Origin: an uncultured Paracoccaceae bacterium
GTDB lineage: Bacteria > Pseudomonadota > Alphaproteobacteria > Rhodobacterales > Rhodobacteraceae
NCBI GenBank assembly: GCA_943787985.1
Contig: CALSOO010000004.1
Location: 930,001 to 994,000 of the forward strand
Length of the DNA: 64,000 nt
Reading direction: 5' to 3'
Of the stretch, positions 62,258-64,000 are shown piece after piece. A program made the translations under genes and the position numbers. The number at the start of each line of letters is the position of its first letter. Position 1 is the stretch's first letter. Under the pieces are notes generated by a model. The model was not told the origin of the DNA and did not search any database. It saw only the letters and a list, made by a program, of their open reading frames with translations.

Positions 62258-64000
62258 ATGAGCACGCAAAAATCTCCTGAATGACCGTTTGATCTGGCAA
62301 AAGCCCGGTTCTGCTGAACGGCACGCAGGCGCTGGTGCGTCTGATGTTGATGCAAAAGGCCGCGCGACAGGCGGCGGGCTGAACACGGCGGGCTATGTCA
62401 CGGGCTATCGCGGATCGCCTTTGGGGCGGTTGATATGCAGATGACGCGCGCGGCCAAGCCTTGGCAGAGCCGAATGTGACCTTTCAAGCCGGGTCTGAAC
62501 GAAGATCTGGCCGCCACCGCGCTTTGGGGCGCGCAGCAGGCCGAGTTGCGCGGCGAGGGCAAATATGACGGCGTGTTTGGCCTGTGGTACGGCAAGGGGC
62601 CGGGGGTGGATCGCTCGGGCGATGTGATGCGCCACGCCAATATGGCGGGCACGTCGCAACATGGCGGGGTGTGATGGCGATGGGGGATGACCACACGGGC
62701 GAATCGTCACCGTGCTGCACCAATCCGAATGGGCCATGGTCGATGCCTATATGCCCGTCGTCAGTCCCTGCGGGGTGCAGGAGATGATGGATTACGGGCT
62801 TTACGGCTATGCGTTGTCGCGGTTTGCCGGGCTTCTGGGTCGGGCTGAAGACGATGAAAGACACGGTTGAGGTCACCTCGTGGTTGATGGTGATCCGCAC
62901 CGGTTGCAGTTTGTGACGCCCGATTTGACATGCCCGAAGGGGGTCTGAACATCCGCTTGGTGGATCGACCGCATCAGCAAGAAGCGCGGATGATCGATCA
63001 CAAACGCTATGCCGCCGAGGCGTTTCGCCATGCCAACAAGATGGACAAACGGGTCTGGGGCAAGCCGGGTGCCAAGATCGGCTTTGTGGCGGCGGGCAAG
63101 AACTGGTTGGATCTGGTGCATGCGCTGTCCTGCTGAACATTGACGAGGCGAAGCCGAGCGGCTTGGGCATCACGACCTACAAGTCGGGCAGACCTTGGCC
63201 GCTGGATATGCAGGGTTTCACGACTGGGCCGAGGGCTTGATCTGATCGTGGTGTCGAGGAAAAGCGCAAGCTGATCGAGGTGCAGATCAAAGAAGCGCTG
63301 TTTGACGATCGCCGCGGCGCCGCGTTTATGGCTGGCACAAGGGCGCCGGTGGAGCACGGGAAGAGCTGTTCCCGACGCGCGGCGCGCTTGACCCGATCGA
63401 TGATCGCCGAGAAACTGGGCGGATTTTGATCGAAGAGGGCGCGGCACGGACGGTCTGAAGCCGGGCTGGCGCGCTGGACGAGGCGCGCGCGCTGACAATC
63501 GCCGAGAATTGCAGCGCGCTTGCCCTATTTCTGCTCGGGCTGTCCGCATAATTCATCGACCAAAGTGCCCGAGGGCAGCCGCGCCTATGCGGGCATCGGC
63601 TGCCACTTCATGGTGCAGTGGATGGACCGCGACACGCTTGGCTTTACCCATATGGGCGGCGAGGGGGCGAACTGGATCGGCGAGGCCCGTTTTCGACCCG
63701 CGAACATGTGTTCCAGAATCTCGGCGATGGCACCTATAACCATTCCGGCGTTCAGGCGATCCGTGCGGCTGTCGCGGCTGGCACGAACATCACCTACAAG
63801 ATCCTCTACAATGATGCGGTGGCGATGACCGGCGGGCAGGCAATGAGGGGTCTTGACGCGCCGCGCATTGCCGCGAGTGCAGGCGATGGGCGTCGAAACA
63901 CTCGCGTGGTTTATGACGAAAAGAAGATGTGGATTTGGCACTTTCCGCAAGGGTTGCGATGCATGAACGCGAGATGATGCACTGTTCAGAGAAGATTTGC
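62258..64000 (+). pseudogene. Indolepyruvate ferredoxin oxidoreductase, partial and heavily frameshifted here
   Basis: A fused 2-oxoacid:ferredoxin oxidoreductase (normally about 1150 residues) that decarboxylates aryl pyruvates from aromatic amino acids. The ATG at 62258 has GGGAGG upstream. The protein can be followed in alternating frames: [71 protein letters not shown]-like sequence near 62990, LPYFCSGCPHNSSTKVPEG with the CxxC near 63520, YAGIGCHFMVQWMDR, THMGGEGANWIGEA, FQNLGDGTYNHSG and YNDAVAMTGGQ (thiamine diphosphate region). Roughly a dozen single-base indels in 1.7 kb break it. The 3' part lies outside the window. Confidence 0.8.

Noticed and set aside
1-64000. tRNA, rRNA, CRISPR, insertion sequences, prophage structural genes or riboswitches
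   Set aside because: I looked in the intergenic stretches and saw no cloverleaf, spaced repeats, transposase or integrase genes, or known riboswitch patterns.

Overview
The window reads as a chromosomal stretch of a marine alphaproteobacterium of the Roseobacter group (Rhodobacteraceae). The evidence is moderate-to-high GC coding DNA, a fused pyruvate carboxylase, tatABC followed by a DUF815 ATPase, the dnaB-alr-mlaEF-radA-cvpA-purF gene order, and a CuyA/DcyD-type lyase. No rRNA, tRNA, CRISPR array, insertion sequence, integrase or replication origin was found.

Layout. 1-9.6 kb: a partial unknown gene, prfC, a Hint-domain protein, an atypical SDR, an AlkC-type DNA glycosylase, then a co-directional set of an SSS symporter, an orphan ABC ATPase and two Lin0512-family paralogues, closed by a WYL regulator. 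9.8-15.5 kb: tatABC and a DUF815 ATPase facing a second Hint protein, a membrane-anchored M74-like protein and an NlpD-like lipoprotein. 15.6-23.4 kb: pyc, an L-lactate dehydrogenase-type flavoenzyme and a UvrD/PcrA helicase. 23.4-28.7 kb: a three-gene cassette of small unknown proteins, then pcm-surE, an SDR, a histidine phosphatase and purF. 28.8-37.4 kb: a soluble PAS chemoreceptor, cvpA, radA, a membrane protein, pqiA-like, mlaFE, alr and dnaB. 37.6-45.6 kb: pyrE, pyrC and a surface-glycan-like cluster (a hydrolase-fold protein, three related glycosyltransferases, a sulfotransferase). 45.8-50.7 kb: MoxR ATPase, P-loop kinase and VWA protein, then purL. 51-60.9 kb: two LysR regulators, a cysteate/cysteine lyase, an OpuA-like ABC importer with a coupled hydrolase, and a large MscS channel. 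61-64 kb: a divergent LysR / indolepyruvate ferredoxin oxidoreductase pair.

Sequence quality matters here. dnaB carries one apparent single-base deletion. From about 61.45 kb to the end both genes break into alternating reading frames although the protein families stay recognisable, which is what an error-rich contig end looks like.

The best candidates for undescribed biology are: the symporter plus orphan ABC ATPase plus Lin0512 pair (5.7-8.9 kb); the duplicated small-protein cassette around a GNAT-like protein (23.4-24.3 kb); the glycosyltransferase/sulfotransferase cluster with a fused, degenerate sulfotransferase-like domain (39.4-45.6 kb); and the MoxR-kinase-VWA module (45.8-48.5 kb).
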